Shown here one piece after another: positions 8,780 to 16,903 of a stretch of DNA of 64,000 bases; position 1 is the first letter of the stretch, and each line of letters starts with the position of its first letter. The translations under genes and the position numbers were made by a program. Source of the stretch: Paenibacillus sp. Soil766. GTDB lineage: Bacteria > Bacillota > Bacilli > Paenibacillales > NBRC-103111. The stretch covers positions 1 to 64,000 of the forward strand of contig NZ_LMSJ01000024.1 of NCBI RefSeq assembly GCF_001428105.1, in the 5' to 3' direction. The notes under the pieces are model-generated. The model was not told where the DNA came from. It did no database searches and was given only the letters and a program-made list of their open reading frames with translations.

Positions 8780-9712
8780 TTAGGAAGCAGGCTGCGCCGT
8801 TTTACCCGCATACGCATCTGCTAGCTTTTGAATATCCTCAGGAGCCAGCGAGTAGGCCCACTGCCCACCCTGCTTGGCTAACCATACTTGTGCTCCGCTC
8901 AATTTACCTTCGTAGACATCGGTAACATCTTTCCCGTCTACTGTCATGCCTATCTCCATTTTAAGCTCTCCACCTGTTGTAGGCATCTGAGCTGCCGCTT
9001 GCGGTAGTTCACCAGTATGCAGGAAGATTAATTGATCGAGGAGCGGACTTGCCTCCGTGCCCTTCATCTCTTTATCTCCAAGCTTCCAGCTTGCATCTGC
9101 AGCGACTTTATCTTTATCTGTCTTTGTAAGCGTCCAGGACTGGCCCTTCCAAGTCAACTTGACACTTTGCACCTTATCGTTCTCTTGATGAATTGGGCTT
9201 GTGTCGGCAAAGTCGACCGGCGTTTTGTTCAGCGATGTCAACGATTGGTCGCTGACTTGATACACGGCAGATGAGCCCTGCACCTGAACGTAAGAGAAGC
9301 CTTCAATCGGCAGTACAGTCCCTACAAGTAAGCCCTGTTTAGAACCGTCCTTCAAGGTGACTTCATACGTGCCTACCGGTTTATCTAAGCCATATTCGGC
9401 TAGATTCGTTGCTTGATCCTCCACGAGCTTGGTCGAGGTCACCAGACCTAACATATCTAACCAAGAGTCCACTTGATTCGAATTGATCGGTGCAGCCGCT
9501 GGCTTTTGCATATCCCAACCGTTCGTCGTGCGACTTATCTCAATCTGCCCATCCTCCGTTTTCACCGAGACAGCCTTCACATCTTCTTGCTTCAGGATTA
9601 GCAGGGACTTAGGTTCATCTTTCTTCTCTTGGAAGAAGTCCTTGCTTGAGGCGTACCAGAAACCGCCAATGCAAATGACGACTAACAGAATGGTTGGAAT
9701 AAACCGTTTCAT
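8780..9712 (-). CDS. DUF4340 domain-containing protein (accessory to Gld-type ABC exporter)
   Basis: 310 residues. One N-terminal membrane anchor (FIPTILLVVICIGGFWYA) precedes an extracytoplasmic domain of the DUF4340 family (SLLILKQEDVKAVSV ... NGWDM ... LGLDKPVGTYEV). DUF4340 genes regularly close operons encoding a GldA/GldF/GldG-like ABC system; the substrate is unknown. Its ATG overlaps the stop of the preceding gene (ATGA), which indicates translational coupling. A GTG six codons upstream is open but sits inside the GGAGGAGGAG ribosome site, so it was rejected as start. Confidence 0.85.
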   Translation of the reverse strand: MKRFIPTILLVVICIGGFWYASSKDFFQEKKDEPKSLLILKQEDVKAVSVKTEDGQIEISRTTNGWDMQKPAAAPINSNQVDSWLDMLGLVTSTKLVEDQATNLAEYGLDKPVGTYEVTLKDGSKQGLLVGTVLPIEGFSYVQVQGSSAVYQVSDQSLTSLNKTPVDFADTSPIHQENDKVQSVKLTWKGQSWTLTKTDKDKVAADASWKLGDKEMKGTEASPLLDQLIFLHTGELPQAAAQMPTTGGELKMEIGMTVDGKDVTDVYEGKLSGAQVWLAKQGGQWAYSLAPEDIQKLADAYAGKTAQPAS

Positions 9713-11097
9713 CCTCTTCTCCTCCTCCACCAGATCAGGCCGCCAATTACGAGGAACAAGAGCGGTAAGAACACGATTGTAATGAGGAAAATCGTATTCG
9801 CTTGGCTAGGTGTAATCATTGCCTGTTGGAAGGCATCCCCTTGACGTGGACGGATCGTAATTTGATCTTTCTGTTCTTGCAGCCAGCCAATGCTGTTCAA
9901 AGCAAAATCCTTGTTACCCTGATTCTGAATATCTTCATCCAACACGAATGTAGAACCACCTAGAATAACAGCTTTCGGCTTGTTATCTTTGTCTGAGATG
10001 GCGTAACCCAAGTTAAGCGGACCCTTAACATCGGTTGCATCCTGCTTCGTTTTGTTCTGTGCCAACAGGTTGATGTCTGTTTCACCGTAAGCTTTATCCG
10101 TTGTTGTTAACAGCAAGGATTGCGTGTAATCTGGCGCACTTTCATCAGCATTCAAGCTAACTGCCAGTGACAGCATAGTGATCAAATTATTACTGGATAA
10201 TTTGTTCGTAATATCATGTGAACCGTACTCAGGAATGATCGTTAATGGGTCATACAAGGACGTTTGCTTCGTTTCAATTGCAATCGCATGTTGATCTTGA
10301 ACACCATAGGTCTTCATGATGGCATCGATGTTTTTCCATTTCGTCGTCATATCCTTATTGAAGCCCAACGCAATATAAATTTTACCTTTACCCTTCAAAT
10401 AGGTCTGAATAAGCTCTGCTTCTTTGTCATTCAGATCGTTTGTTGGTCCAAGGAGCATGAGCATTTGTGCATCATCCGGGATTTTGCCCTCCACGTAAAG
10501 ATTCAGATCTTTCACGTCATAGTTGGCAGCAGCCAGGCTGCTTTTAAAAATACTCATAGCAGATGCCGGGTACTCCTGATGACCTGAGAGTAGATAAACC
10601 GTATGTTTCTCTGTGGACGTCAGGCTTTGAATGGCTTGTGTAAACTTCTCTTCACCTGAGAACGTGTAAGAGCCATCTTGTTGACCCATGAACAGTTCAT
10701 AGAAGTTAATGTTTTGCTTTTTGGTGCCCATTTCGAAAATAATCGTTCCGCCTTGGTCCACCCCATACTGCTTCGCCATCGAAGGCTGCTTCAGCATATC
10801 GTACTCATCGTACGTGATTTTATTGCTCTGCTTCTTATACTCAGCCACCATATCCGTGACTTGACGCGTCACAAAATCGTTGCCATCCCCACTATTCGTG
10901 AAGGAGATCACGTGAATATCTTGATTGAGATTTTTGAGCGCTGCGGTTGTTTGCTCTGAGAGCGTGAAATTTTTATTTTTCGTCAAATCGACCTGAAAGC
11001 CCTTAAGCGAGTGTAGGAAGATTGTCAGAATAATGAAAATGCCGATAACCGCGATTGATAGGACAGTCGCATTAGTTCCCCGTATCCACTTATTCAT
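9709..11097 (-). CDS. GldG-like ABC transporter auxiliary protein
   Basis: 462 residues. An N-terminal transmembrane helix (near 13-32), a large extracytoplasmic part with the ABC_transp_aux features (FQVDLTKNKNFTLSEQT, IHVISFTNSGDGNDF, HTVYLLSGHQEYP, DAQMLMLLGPTNDL) and a C-terminal transmembrane helix followed by WWRRRRG. This is the arrangement of GldG, partner of the GldA-GldF ABC exporter; in Firmicutes the role is uncharacterised. The ATG at 11097 lies after TTGGAGGTGAGCGGA; the TTG 15 bases upstream is within that site. It begins 5 bases after the permease stop. Confidence 0.85.
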   Translation of the reverse strand: MNKWIRGTNATVLSIAVIGIFIILTIFLHSLKGFQVDLTKNKNFTLSEQTTAALKNLNQDIHVISFTNSGDGNDFVTRQVTDMVAEYKKQSNKITYDEYDMLKQPSMAKQYGVDQGGTIIFEMGTKKQNINFYELFMGQQDGSYTFSGEEKFTQAIQSLTSTEKHTVYLLSGHQEYPASAMSIFKSSLAAANYDVKDLNLYVEGKIPDDAQMLMLLGPTNDLNDKEAELIQTYLKGKGKIYIALGFNKDMTTKWKNIDAIMKTYGVQDQHAIAIETKQTSLYDPLTIIPEYGSHDITNKLSSNNLITMLSLAVSLNADESAPDYTQSLLLTTTDKAYGETDINLLAQNKTKQDATDVKGPLNLGYAISDKDNKPKAVILGGSTFVLDEDIQNQGNKDFALNSIGWLQEQKDQITIRPRQGDAFQQAMITPSQANTIFLITIVFLPLLFLVIGGLIWWRRRRG

Positions 11098-11102
11098 TCC
11101 GC

Positions 11103-11819
11103 TCACCTCCAACGCTTTCTTTCAAGGACTTGTATACAAAGAACCAGGAACACGGCTGTTAATGTGATGTAAAAGAGGATATCTCCGCCATGGAAAACGC
11201 CTTTTTGGAGGTTGCCCAAGTGACCGGTCAATGAGAATTGACCTACGTAATCCTTCAATTTACCCGTCATACTGCTGCTCACCCAATCTAATAACCAGAG
11301 CAAAAGCAGAATGACAAAACCGGTGATCCCCGCAACCATTTGATTATTCGACAAACTAGAAGCGAACAATCCAATCGCCATCATCGCACAGCCCAGCAGG
11401 AACATGCTGAGGTACGACAACCACGTGACAGGCATATCCAGTGTACCAAAGGATGACATGATAAGTGGATATACTAAGGAGATTGCCACTAGCCCAACTT
11501 GCACGATCAGTGCAGACAAATATTTGCCCAACACGATTTCACTAATGCCAGCAGGTGAGGTTAGCAGCAATTCATCCGTGCCTTGGCGGAACTCGTCCGC
11601 TACCAAACGCATGGTTAATAGCGGGATAATGAACAGGTAGATGAAAGTGGTGTTGCCCACAATGGAGCGTGCATCCACAATCGGCGGCTGGCCAGCTACG
11701 AAATTAATGTAAAAGAAAAAGCTCGACAACAGCACATAAAAGGCAAACGCCACATACGCAACTGGCGAGAAGAAATACATTTGCAGCTCTTTGGAGCAAA
11801 TCGCCCAGATTCTACGCAT
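11103..11819 (-). CDS. ABC transporter permease, GldF-like (ABC-2 type)
   Basis: 238 residues with about six membrane helices; starts RIWAICSKELQMYFFSPVAYV and contains RLVADEFRQGTDELLLTSPAG, the cytoplasmic helix typical of ABC-2 permeases that couples to the ATPase. It partners the ATPase encoded just upstream and the GldG/DUF4340 proteins downstream. The ATG at 11819 follows AGGAGG by 9 bases and overlaps the ATPase stop by 8 bases, so translation is probably coupled. Confidence 0.88.
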   Translation of the reverse strand: MRRIWAICSKELQMYFFSPVAYVAFAFYVLLSSFFFYINFVAGQPPIVDARSIVGNTTFIYLFIIPLLTMRLVADEFRQGTDELLLTSPAGISEIVLGKYLSALIVQVGLVAISLVYPLIMSSFGTLDMPVTWLSYLSMFLLGCAMMAIGLFASSLSNNQMVAGITGFVILLLLWLLDWVSSSMTGKLKDYVGQFSLTGHLGNLQKGVFHGGDILFYITLTAVFLVLCIQVLERKRWR

Positions 11820-12891
11820 CCGTGTCACCCTCCTCTTGGGATATGCTGCTCGTGTCGGCCGGCTCGTCCGTCGTCAGTTTGAGGAAGATATCCTCTAGGC
11901 TGAGGCTTTCCCGCTTCATCGCCAGAATCGGCAAGCCTGCGCTCGCGAGACGGAAGAATACCGCTTCACGGATGTCCTCTGTGCGATCTGCGGAAGTGAC
12001 GAGGAGCTTCACGGACTCAGCTGGTGCGTCGGCGGAGGTTGGTGAGGCTACTCCGTCTACTTCGGAAGATACAAGTGCAGCCGTCGTTGGTGCGGCTAGC
12101 AGCGCTGCGCCCGCTTCCGGTGCATCGACTTCTTTCACTTCGCCGATGGACGGCAGGCTGCGCAGCTCAGTCAAGATTCGCTCGCGAGGTCCTTTGACCT
12201 CGAGCGACACCTCGAAGGTCTCGCCCATCGTGCGGCCGAGATGCTCTGGGCGCTCATCGAGGACGACGCGCCCTTGGTTAATAATGAGAACGCGATTACA
12301 AATCGCGTTAATTTCAGGCAAAATGTGCGTGCTCAGCAGCACGGTGTGGTTCTCGCCCAGCTCATGAATGAGCTGGCGGATCTCGATGATCTGCTTCGGA
12401 TCGAGGCCAGACGTGGGCTCGTCCAGGATGAGCAGATCCGGTTGGTGCAGGATCGCCTGCGCGAGTCCGAGGCGCTGCTTGTAGCCCTTGGAGAGGGAGC
12501 GAATGATTTGCTTCTCGCGACCTTGCAGTCCGAGCTTGTCGATGGCTTCGCCGACACGCAGTTTTTGCTCGCGCGCAGGCACATCGCGCAGGTTGGCGAT
12601 GAAGCGCAGGTAAGACTGTACCGTCATCTCGGGGTACAGGGGTGGTGTTTCCGGCAAGTAGCCGATCTTGCGGCGTGCCTTTTTCGGATTGTCGGCCATC
12701 GAGTGGCCGTCGACCCATATTTGACCATGCGTTGGATTCAGGTAACCTGTAATCATGCGCATCGTCGTTGTTTTGCCAGCACCATTCGGCCCTAAGAAGC
12801 CGACGATTTCACCGCGTTGCATCGAGAAGTCGATGTTATGCACGCCGCGATCATTTCCGTACAGCTTGCTGACTTGTTTGACCTCTAGCAT
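11812..12891 (-). CDS. ABC transporter ATP-binding protein, GldA-like
   Basis: 359 residues. Walker A GPNGAGKTT, Q-loop region, signature LSKGYKQRLGLAQA and Walker B LLILDEPTSGLDP are all intact. After the nucleotide-binding domain there is an extra C-terminal domain interrupted near residues 243-285 by an Ala/Pro/Val-rich insertion (AGAALLAAPTTAA ...) that looks like a flexible linker. First gene of the four-gene exporter operon. An ATG start with GGGGGAT upstream is acceptable. No convincing promoter was identified upstream. Confidence 0.92.
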   Translation of the reverse strand: MLEVKQVSKLYGNDRGVHNIDFSMQRGEIVGFLGPNGAGKTTTMRMITGYLNPTHGQIWVDGHSMADNPKKARRKIGYLPETPPLYPEMTVQSYLRFIANLRDVPAREQKLRVGEAIDKLGLQGREKQIIRSLSKGYKQRLGLAQAILHQPDLLILDEPTSGLDPKQIIEIRQLIHELGENHTVLLSTHILPEINAICNRVLIINQGRVVLDERPEHLGRTMGETFEVSLEVKGPRERILTELRSLPSIGEVKEVDAPEAGAALLAAPTTAALVSSEVDGVASPTSADAPAESVKLLVTSADRTEDIREAVFFRLASAGLPILAMKRESLSLEDIFLKLTTDEPADTSSISQEEGDTDA

Positions 12892-13052
12892 CCAAGATCC
12901 CCCATTCTATGCGTTCATTATTAATCATCATCACTATACGGGTGGAACAATAAACCAACCTTAAGCAAATCTGAAAAATAGATTAAAATAATGTGTCTAA
13001 ATTGTGAACGAAATATATAAACCATCAGGCGGGTTATATGCCTCTTAGATGA

Positions 13053-13241
13053 TTTAACTGGAAAACATACAGGTAAATTCGTTCGATTTACTGTTTTAGA
13101 TGAATTAACTGTAAAAAGTACAGCTAATCTCGGATGTAAGTCGAAAATGATGAGGAATGCTCGAAATTAACTGTACAATTTCCAGCTAAACATAAAATTA
13201 GCTTGAAAATAGATAAATTAGATGTAGGTTTTCCAGTTAAA
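13053..13241. repeat. Cluster of TTAACTG...CAG-TTAA palindromic repeats
   Basis: Four related copies of a loose palindrome TTWAACTGKAAAANNTACAGSTAAA: 13053-13077, 13104-13128, 13166-13190 and a partial copy at 13218-13241 in the other orientation. Each has TTAACTG (or TTTACTG) on one side and CAGSTAA on the other with a 7-9 base centre. They look like a dispersed intergenic repeat family rather than coding sequence. Confidence 0.65.
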
Positions 13242-13266
13242 CGGTGCGGGAGAGTGCTGGCATGGT

Positions 13267-13455
13267 GCTCGATTAGTTGGTGGTTGAGTTGCGGTTGGTT
13301 CGTGCACGATTGGTTGGGAATCGAATAGCGTTTGCTGAGAGTTCGATTGGTTGGTGGTCGAGTTGTGGTTGGTTCGTGCTCGATTGGTTGGGGATCGAAT
13401 AGCGTTTGCTGAGAGTTCGATTGGTTGGTACTTAAGTAGCGGTTGGTTGAAGCTC
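13267..13455. repeat. 74-bp tandem repeat, about 2.5 copies
   Basis: Units start at 13267, 13341 and 13415. The segment TCGAATAGCGTTTGCTGAGA recurs at 13321 and 13395, exactly 74 bp apart; GAGTTGYGGTTGGTTCGTG recurs at 13286 and 13360. The first two units differ at only a few positions; the third is partial and diverged. Because 74 is not a multiple of three and stops occur, it is not coding. The strand is strongly G/T-rich (GGTTGGTT motifs). Confidence 0.85.
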
Positions 13456-13604
13456 CACTTATTGATAATAAATTAGCTTTCGTTCGGAACTCGTTTGGCT
13501 AACCGTTAACTGGTATTCGTCTATCCATCGGTCGTTCAATCGCCAATTTGCTAGATAGCGATGTGCATTTTTGCCTACGTGGGTGCCGACGCGAGCTCAA
13601 ACAT

Positions 13605-13639
13605 ACACAAAAAACCATGAACGACTTGCGTTCATGGTT
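13605..13639 (-). terminator. Terminator after the GH8 gene
   Basis: Minus strand AACCATGAACG pairs perfectly with CGTTCATGGTT around a 5-base loop and is followed by TTTTG; it lies 15 bases past the GH8 stop. Confidence 0.92.
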
Positions 13640-13653
13640 CCCCTATTGGCTGC

Positions 13654-14799
13654 CTACTTAGGCAGCCAGATCTTAAAGTTCCCGCTCAGCGCAAGTACGC
13701 TAAACGCATACAAGCAATTATCGTAATACCGTCGTACACCTGTACGAACCGGCGTCTGCCAGAATAAGTCCACACAGGCTTTGGCATGAGCACCTTCTGG
13801 CACTGCAAGCGAAGCCATCGCATTCGTAGCTATGATGCCCACAGGATGCAGGGCTTTCTCCTCGAAAGGTGTGCCATCGATCTGATACCGACGATAGTCC
13901 TCCGGCGATTTATCCGCGAAAAAGTTCTGAATCCGATTGGCCGTATCGGCATGCCACTTGGAGCCGCCGCACCACGCCGCATCCAGCCCAATATTAGCCG
14001 CTACACGATAAGAGTCGCTGAAGAAGTGACCATAGCCGCGATCGTCGTTCGGCGTGCCATCGTAATGCGCATACTCCGGCGCCAAGCCCGTCTCCGGGTG
14101 GCACGCAATCTGCATATAAGCCCGGCTAGCTTCCGCAGCCTCCGCCCAGAACGGCCGATCTTCTTCATAGGCCCATAAAGCAAACAGCTCATAGAAATGC
14201 GGAAGATGATAGGATGGATCCGAATATTCGCAGTTTGGAACAAACTTAATCAGCTTGTTCTCCGGATTCCACATTGGCTGGCCTACGCCGTCTTCTCCTT
14301 TGTGAATGCATGTCCGCAGCAAATCGCGTGCCTGCTCACTGTAGTTATATGGCGCTGCGCCATCGCCCCAGCGATGAGAAGCAAAGAATAGGGACAAGGC
14401 AAAGTATTCTTCCCCATCCGGCGCTGGACCGTTCGAACGCTTAGAGCCGTCGGTGTTGCACGACCAAGCAAAATAGCCCGCATTTTCCCCCTCAGTCATC
14501 AGCATGTTCGTGTGTGTCCACTTCCAAATGCGGTCAAATACGTCCTTCTGATCCAGCTGTACAGCCATCATCATGCCATAGGACATACCTTCTGTACGGA
14601 CATCCAAGTTGCCTGTATCCAGCAAATAAGCGCCGGCTTCACCAGCTTCGTAATAGATTCTCGTATCTTCATCTCCGTGGAACAATTGGTTCCACATGAT
14701 CTGCAATTTGTCTTGAATATCTGCTTCAGCATACCCATACTCCGTAAATAGATTGCGGTTAATGCCTGTAGCCGATGCGCTCATTGCTTGCTTTTGCAT
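13654..14799 (-). CDS. Reducing-end xylose-releasing exo-oligoxylanase, glycoside hydrolase family 8
   Basis: 381 residues without signal peptide, so cytoplasmic. It resembles the Rex enzymes of Bacillus halodurans type, which remove xylose from the reducing end of imported xylo-oligosaccharides. The GH8 general acid is Glu70 in RTEGMSYG; Asp128 in PAPDGEE and Asp262 in FFSDSYR fit the other conserved acids. The LHP loop at 317-319, which in Rex enzymes narrows the reducing-end side and makes the enzyme exo-acting, is present. The ATG at 14799 has GAGGAGG 8 bases upstream; an outer TTG at 14859 does not. It is the last gene of the importer operon and would finish the oligosaccharides released after GH67 and GH10 action. 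Confidence 0.9.
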   Translation of the reverse strand: MQKQAMSASATGINRNLFTEYGYAEADIQDKLQIMWNQLFHGDEDTRIYYEAGEAGAYLLDTGNLDVRTEGMSYGMMMAVQLDQKDVFDRIWKWTHTNMLMTEGENAGYFAWSCNTDGSKRSNGPAPDGEEYFALSLFFASHRWGDGAAPYNYSEQARDLLRTCIHKGEDGVGQPMWNPENKLIKFVPNCEYSDPSYHLPHFYELFALWAYEEDRPFWAEAAEASRAYMQIACHPETGLAPEYAHYDGTPNDDRGYGHFFSDSYRVAANIGLDAAWCGGSKWHADTANRIQNFFADKSPEDYRRYQIDGTPFEEKALHPVGIIATNAMASLAVPEGAHAKACVDLFWQTPVRTGVRRYYDNCLYAFSVLALSGNFKIWLPK

Positions 14800-14819
14800 A
14801 TGAAATGCCTCCTCATTAA

Positions 14820-14852
14820 CAAACCCCCAAGACATAGGAGCTCCCAGGGGTT
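14820..14852 (-). terminator. Weak hairpin between permease and GH8 genes
   Basis: On the minus strand AACCCC pairs with GGGGTT with an inner GGGAGCTCC stem; followed by only TTTGTT. It ends just before the GH8 ribosome site, so it could be a partial terminator or a stability hairpin that lowers GH8 expression relative to the transporter. Confidence 0.4.
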
Positions 14853-14865
14853 CGTCCAATATCTA

Positions 14866-15795
14866 CTAACCTTTTACACCTCCGACAGTCATCCCTTTAA
14901 CAAAATACTTCTGTAAGAACGGATACACCATAATGATCGGAAGACTCACCACGATGGTCATGGTAGAACGGATCGACGTTGGGGTTACGGTATTCGCCCC
15001 TGCGTTCGCACTGCTTGCAAATACATCCGCCACCGTTTGAGATGTTTGCGTATTCGTATTCTGCAATATTTTCATCAACTCGTATTGTAACGTACTCAAA
15101 TTTTCATTCGATGAGTTGTACAAGAAGACATCGAACCAAGAGTTCCATTGACCGACTGCGCTAAATAGCGCGACCGTCGCCAATACGGGAACAACGAGCG
15201 GCAGCACAATGCGCATGAACATCGAGAAATCGTTCGCTCCATCAATCCGAGCCGCTTCCATAATCCCATCAGGAAGTCCTTCAATAAACGAACGGATAAT
15301 AATTAGATTGAATACCCCGATCATCCCAGGAATGATGTAGACCCAGAAGCTGCCTAGCATGCCAAGATCCCGAACAAGCAAGTATCCCGGAATTAATCCA
15401 CCACTGAAATACATCGTGAAAATAAATGAAATCGTGACGAACTTGCGAAGCACGTACTCTTGACGCGACATCGTATAGGCCACCATTGCAGAGCAGAACA
15501 CGGTAACTACCGTACCGATCACTGTCCGCAACACGGAAATAAAGAACGCATGCACAATGGCAGCTTCGCTAAACACATATTTAAAATTATCCAACGTCCA
15601 CATGCGAGGAAACAGATAAATCCCTCCACGAACCGCGTCGTTCGCATCATTCAAAGCTACGGCCAGCGTATTAATAAAGGGATACAGCGTTACAACAACG
15701 AGACATAACATAAAAAGGATATTGCAAATGTCGAACAGACGATCACCTATGTTACTATTCCGCCGGCTCGAGCTTGTATGTTGCGCAGCTTCCAT
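14866..15795 (-). CDS. Carbohydrate ABC transporter permease, YtcP/MalG type
   Basis: 309 residues with six predicted membrane segments. The permease EAA-type loop is IMEAARIDGANDFSMFMRIVLPL. Together with the permease encoded upstream it forms the channel of a CUT1 sugar importer; in known Paenibacillus aldouronate clusters the equivalent genes are named lplB and ytcP. The ATG at 15795 follows AAGGAGGTATCAGCT. No ATPase gene is present in the cluster, as usual for CUT1 systems that share an MsmX-type ATPase encoded elsewhere. Confidence 0.92.
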   Translation of the reverse strand: MEAAQHTSSSRRNSNIGDRLFDICNILFMLCLVVVTLYPFINTLAVALNDANDAVRGGIYLFPRMWTLDNFKYVFSEAAIVHAFFISVLRTVIGTVVTVFCSAMVAYTMSRQEYVLRKFVTISFIFTMYFSGGLIPGYLLVRDLGMLGSFWVYIIPGMIGVFNLIIIRSFIEGLPDGIMEAARIDGANDFSMFMRIVLPLVVPVLATVALFSAVGQWNSWFDVFLYNSSNENLSTLQYELMKILQNTNTQTSQTVADVFASSANAGANTVTPTSIRSTMTIVVSLPIIMVYPFLQKYFVKGMTVGGVKG

Positions 15796-15831
15796 AGCTG
15801 ATACCTCCTTGTGAAGTGGTCCAAACAACGG

Positions 15832-16806
15832 TTAGAACAATCTGGCTTCCCCGGCACGTTTGGCAATCTGATTCGCACTGATCAAGAAGATAAAACTGAC
15901 GACTGTCTTGAAAATGCCTGCTGCCGTTGCCAACGAGAAGTTACCCAAGTTAATGCCGTAATTGAGTACAAAAATATCGAGATTTTCTGCATAATTTATG
16001 TTCATCCCATTTTTGAGCAAATACTGCGGCTCAAAGCCAGACTCAAGAATGTGACCTAAATTCATGATCAGTAAAATGATAATGACCGGTTTAATGCCAG
16101 GAAGGGTTATATGCACAATGCGTTGAAACCTATTGGCCCCGTCCATTTCGGCGGACTCATACAGCGCTGGATCAATTGTCGTCATTGCCGCTAAATAAAT
16201 GATCGTATTCCAACCGACATTCTTCCACACTTCCGAGGCACCAAGAATTCCCCAGAAATACTCGCCCTTGCCAAGCCACAAAATAGGCTCGCTAATCAGA
16301 TGGAGCTTCAGTAATATGTCATTAATAATCCCGCCGTCTGTCGACAATGCACCTGATACAATGCTTGCTGCTACAACCCAAGAAATAAAGTGGGGCAAAT
16401 AACTGATCGTTTGTACAAAGCGTTTGAAAATAACTTTACGCAATTCATTAAGAAGAATCGCTAAGGTAACAGCGGTAACAAAGCCTAATACAAGATTAAT
16501 CGTACTCATCGCCAGCGTGTTGCGCATGACGCGAAGGAATCCATCGTCTTGGAACAGAAATTTGAATTGGTCGAATCCAACCCATTCTTGATCCGCGAAC
16601 TTTTTGGCCGGACGATATTTTTGAAATGCCATGGACCAACCCCAAAGCGGGACATATTTGAAAATAAATAACCAAATGAGAAAAGGCAGCGACATGGCCA
16701 TCAATACTTTTTGTTTACCCAGCTTACGAAAAAATAAGGCTAACCCTGTTGATTTCTCGGATAGCATTGGTCTGTCCGCTAGGGATTCTTTTGTAAGGCT
16801 CTCCAT
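15832..16806 (-). CDS. Sugar ABC transporter permease, LplB type
   Basis: 324 residues. N-terminal cytoplasmic segment, then six membrane helices; the EAA loop reads LYESAEMDGANRFQRIVHITLPG. Opens with ...LGKQKVLMAMSLPFLIWLFIFKYVPLWGW, typical of the LplB family. Partner of the YtcP-like permease and of the binding protein encoded upstream. The gap to the binding-protein gene contains a partial terminator, so its level is likely lower than that of the binding protein. Confidence 0.92.
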   Translation of the reverse strand: MESLTKESLADRPMLSEKSTGLALFFRKLGKQKVLMAMSLPFLIWLFIFKYVPLWGWSMAFQKYRPAKKFADQEWVGFDQFKFLFQDDGFLRVMRNTLAMSTINLVLGFVTAVTLAILLNELRKVIFKRFVQTISYLPHFISWVVAASIVSGALSTDGGIINDILLKLHLISEPILWLGKGEYFWGILGASEVWKNVGWNTIIYLAAMTTIDPALYESAEMDGANRFQRIVHITLPGIKPVIIILLIMNLGHILESGFEPQYLLKNGMNINYAENLDIFVLNYGINLGNFSLATAAGIFKTVVSFIFLISANQIAKRAGEARLF

Positions 16807-16840
16807 AGAAAATCACCCACTCCTTAATGCTTTTTATCTA

Positions 16841-16891
16841 ATAAAAGGGACGCATGACACCAATCATACGCACTAGTGACCTGCGTCCCTT
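16841..16891 (-). terminator. Partial terminator between binding protein and permease genes
   Basis: Minus strand AAGGGACGCA pairs perfectly with TGCGTCCCTT over a 27-base loop and is followed by TTATTAG. This arrangement in sugar importer operons commonly keeps the binding protein in excess; here that is inference. Confidence 0.7.
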
Positions 16892-16903
16892 ATGTTTCAT
16901 TCC

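Larger units (their letters stand above)
12892..13653. other. Long non-coding interval with two kinds of repeats
   Basis: This 760-bp interval separates the exporter operon from the xylan cluster. No open frame with a ribosome site was found on either strand. It holds four related palindromic motifs (13053-13241), a 74-bp tandem repeat (13267-13455), and at the end the terminator of the GH8 gene. The remaining sequence is AT-rich without visible structure. Confidence 0.8.

Noticed and set aside
13267..13455. Possible CRISPR array
   Set aside because: Units are contiguous 74-bp tandem copies without unique spacers of constant length, and no cas gene is near.
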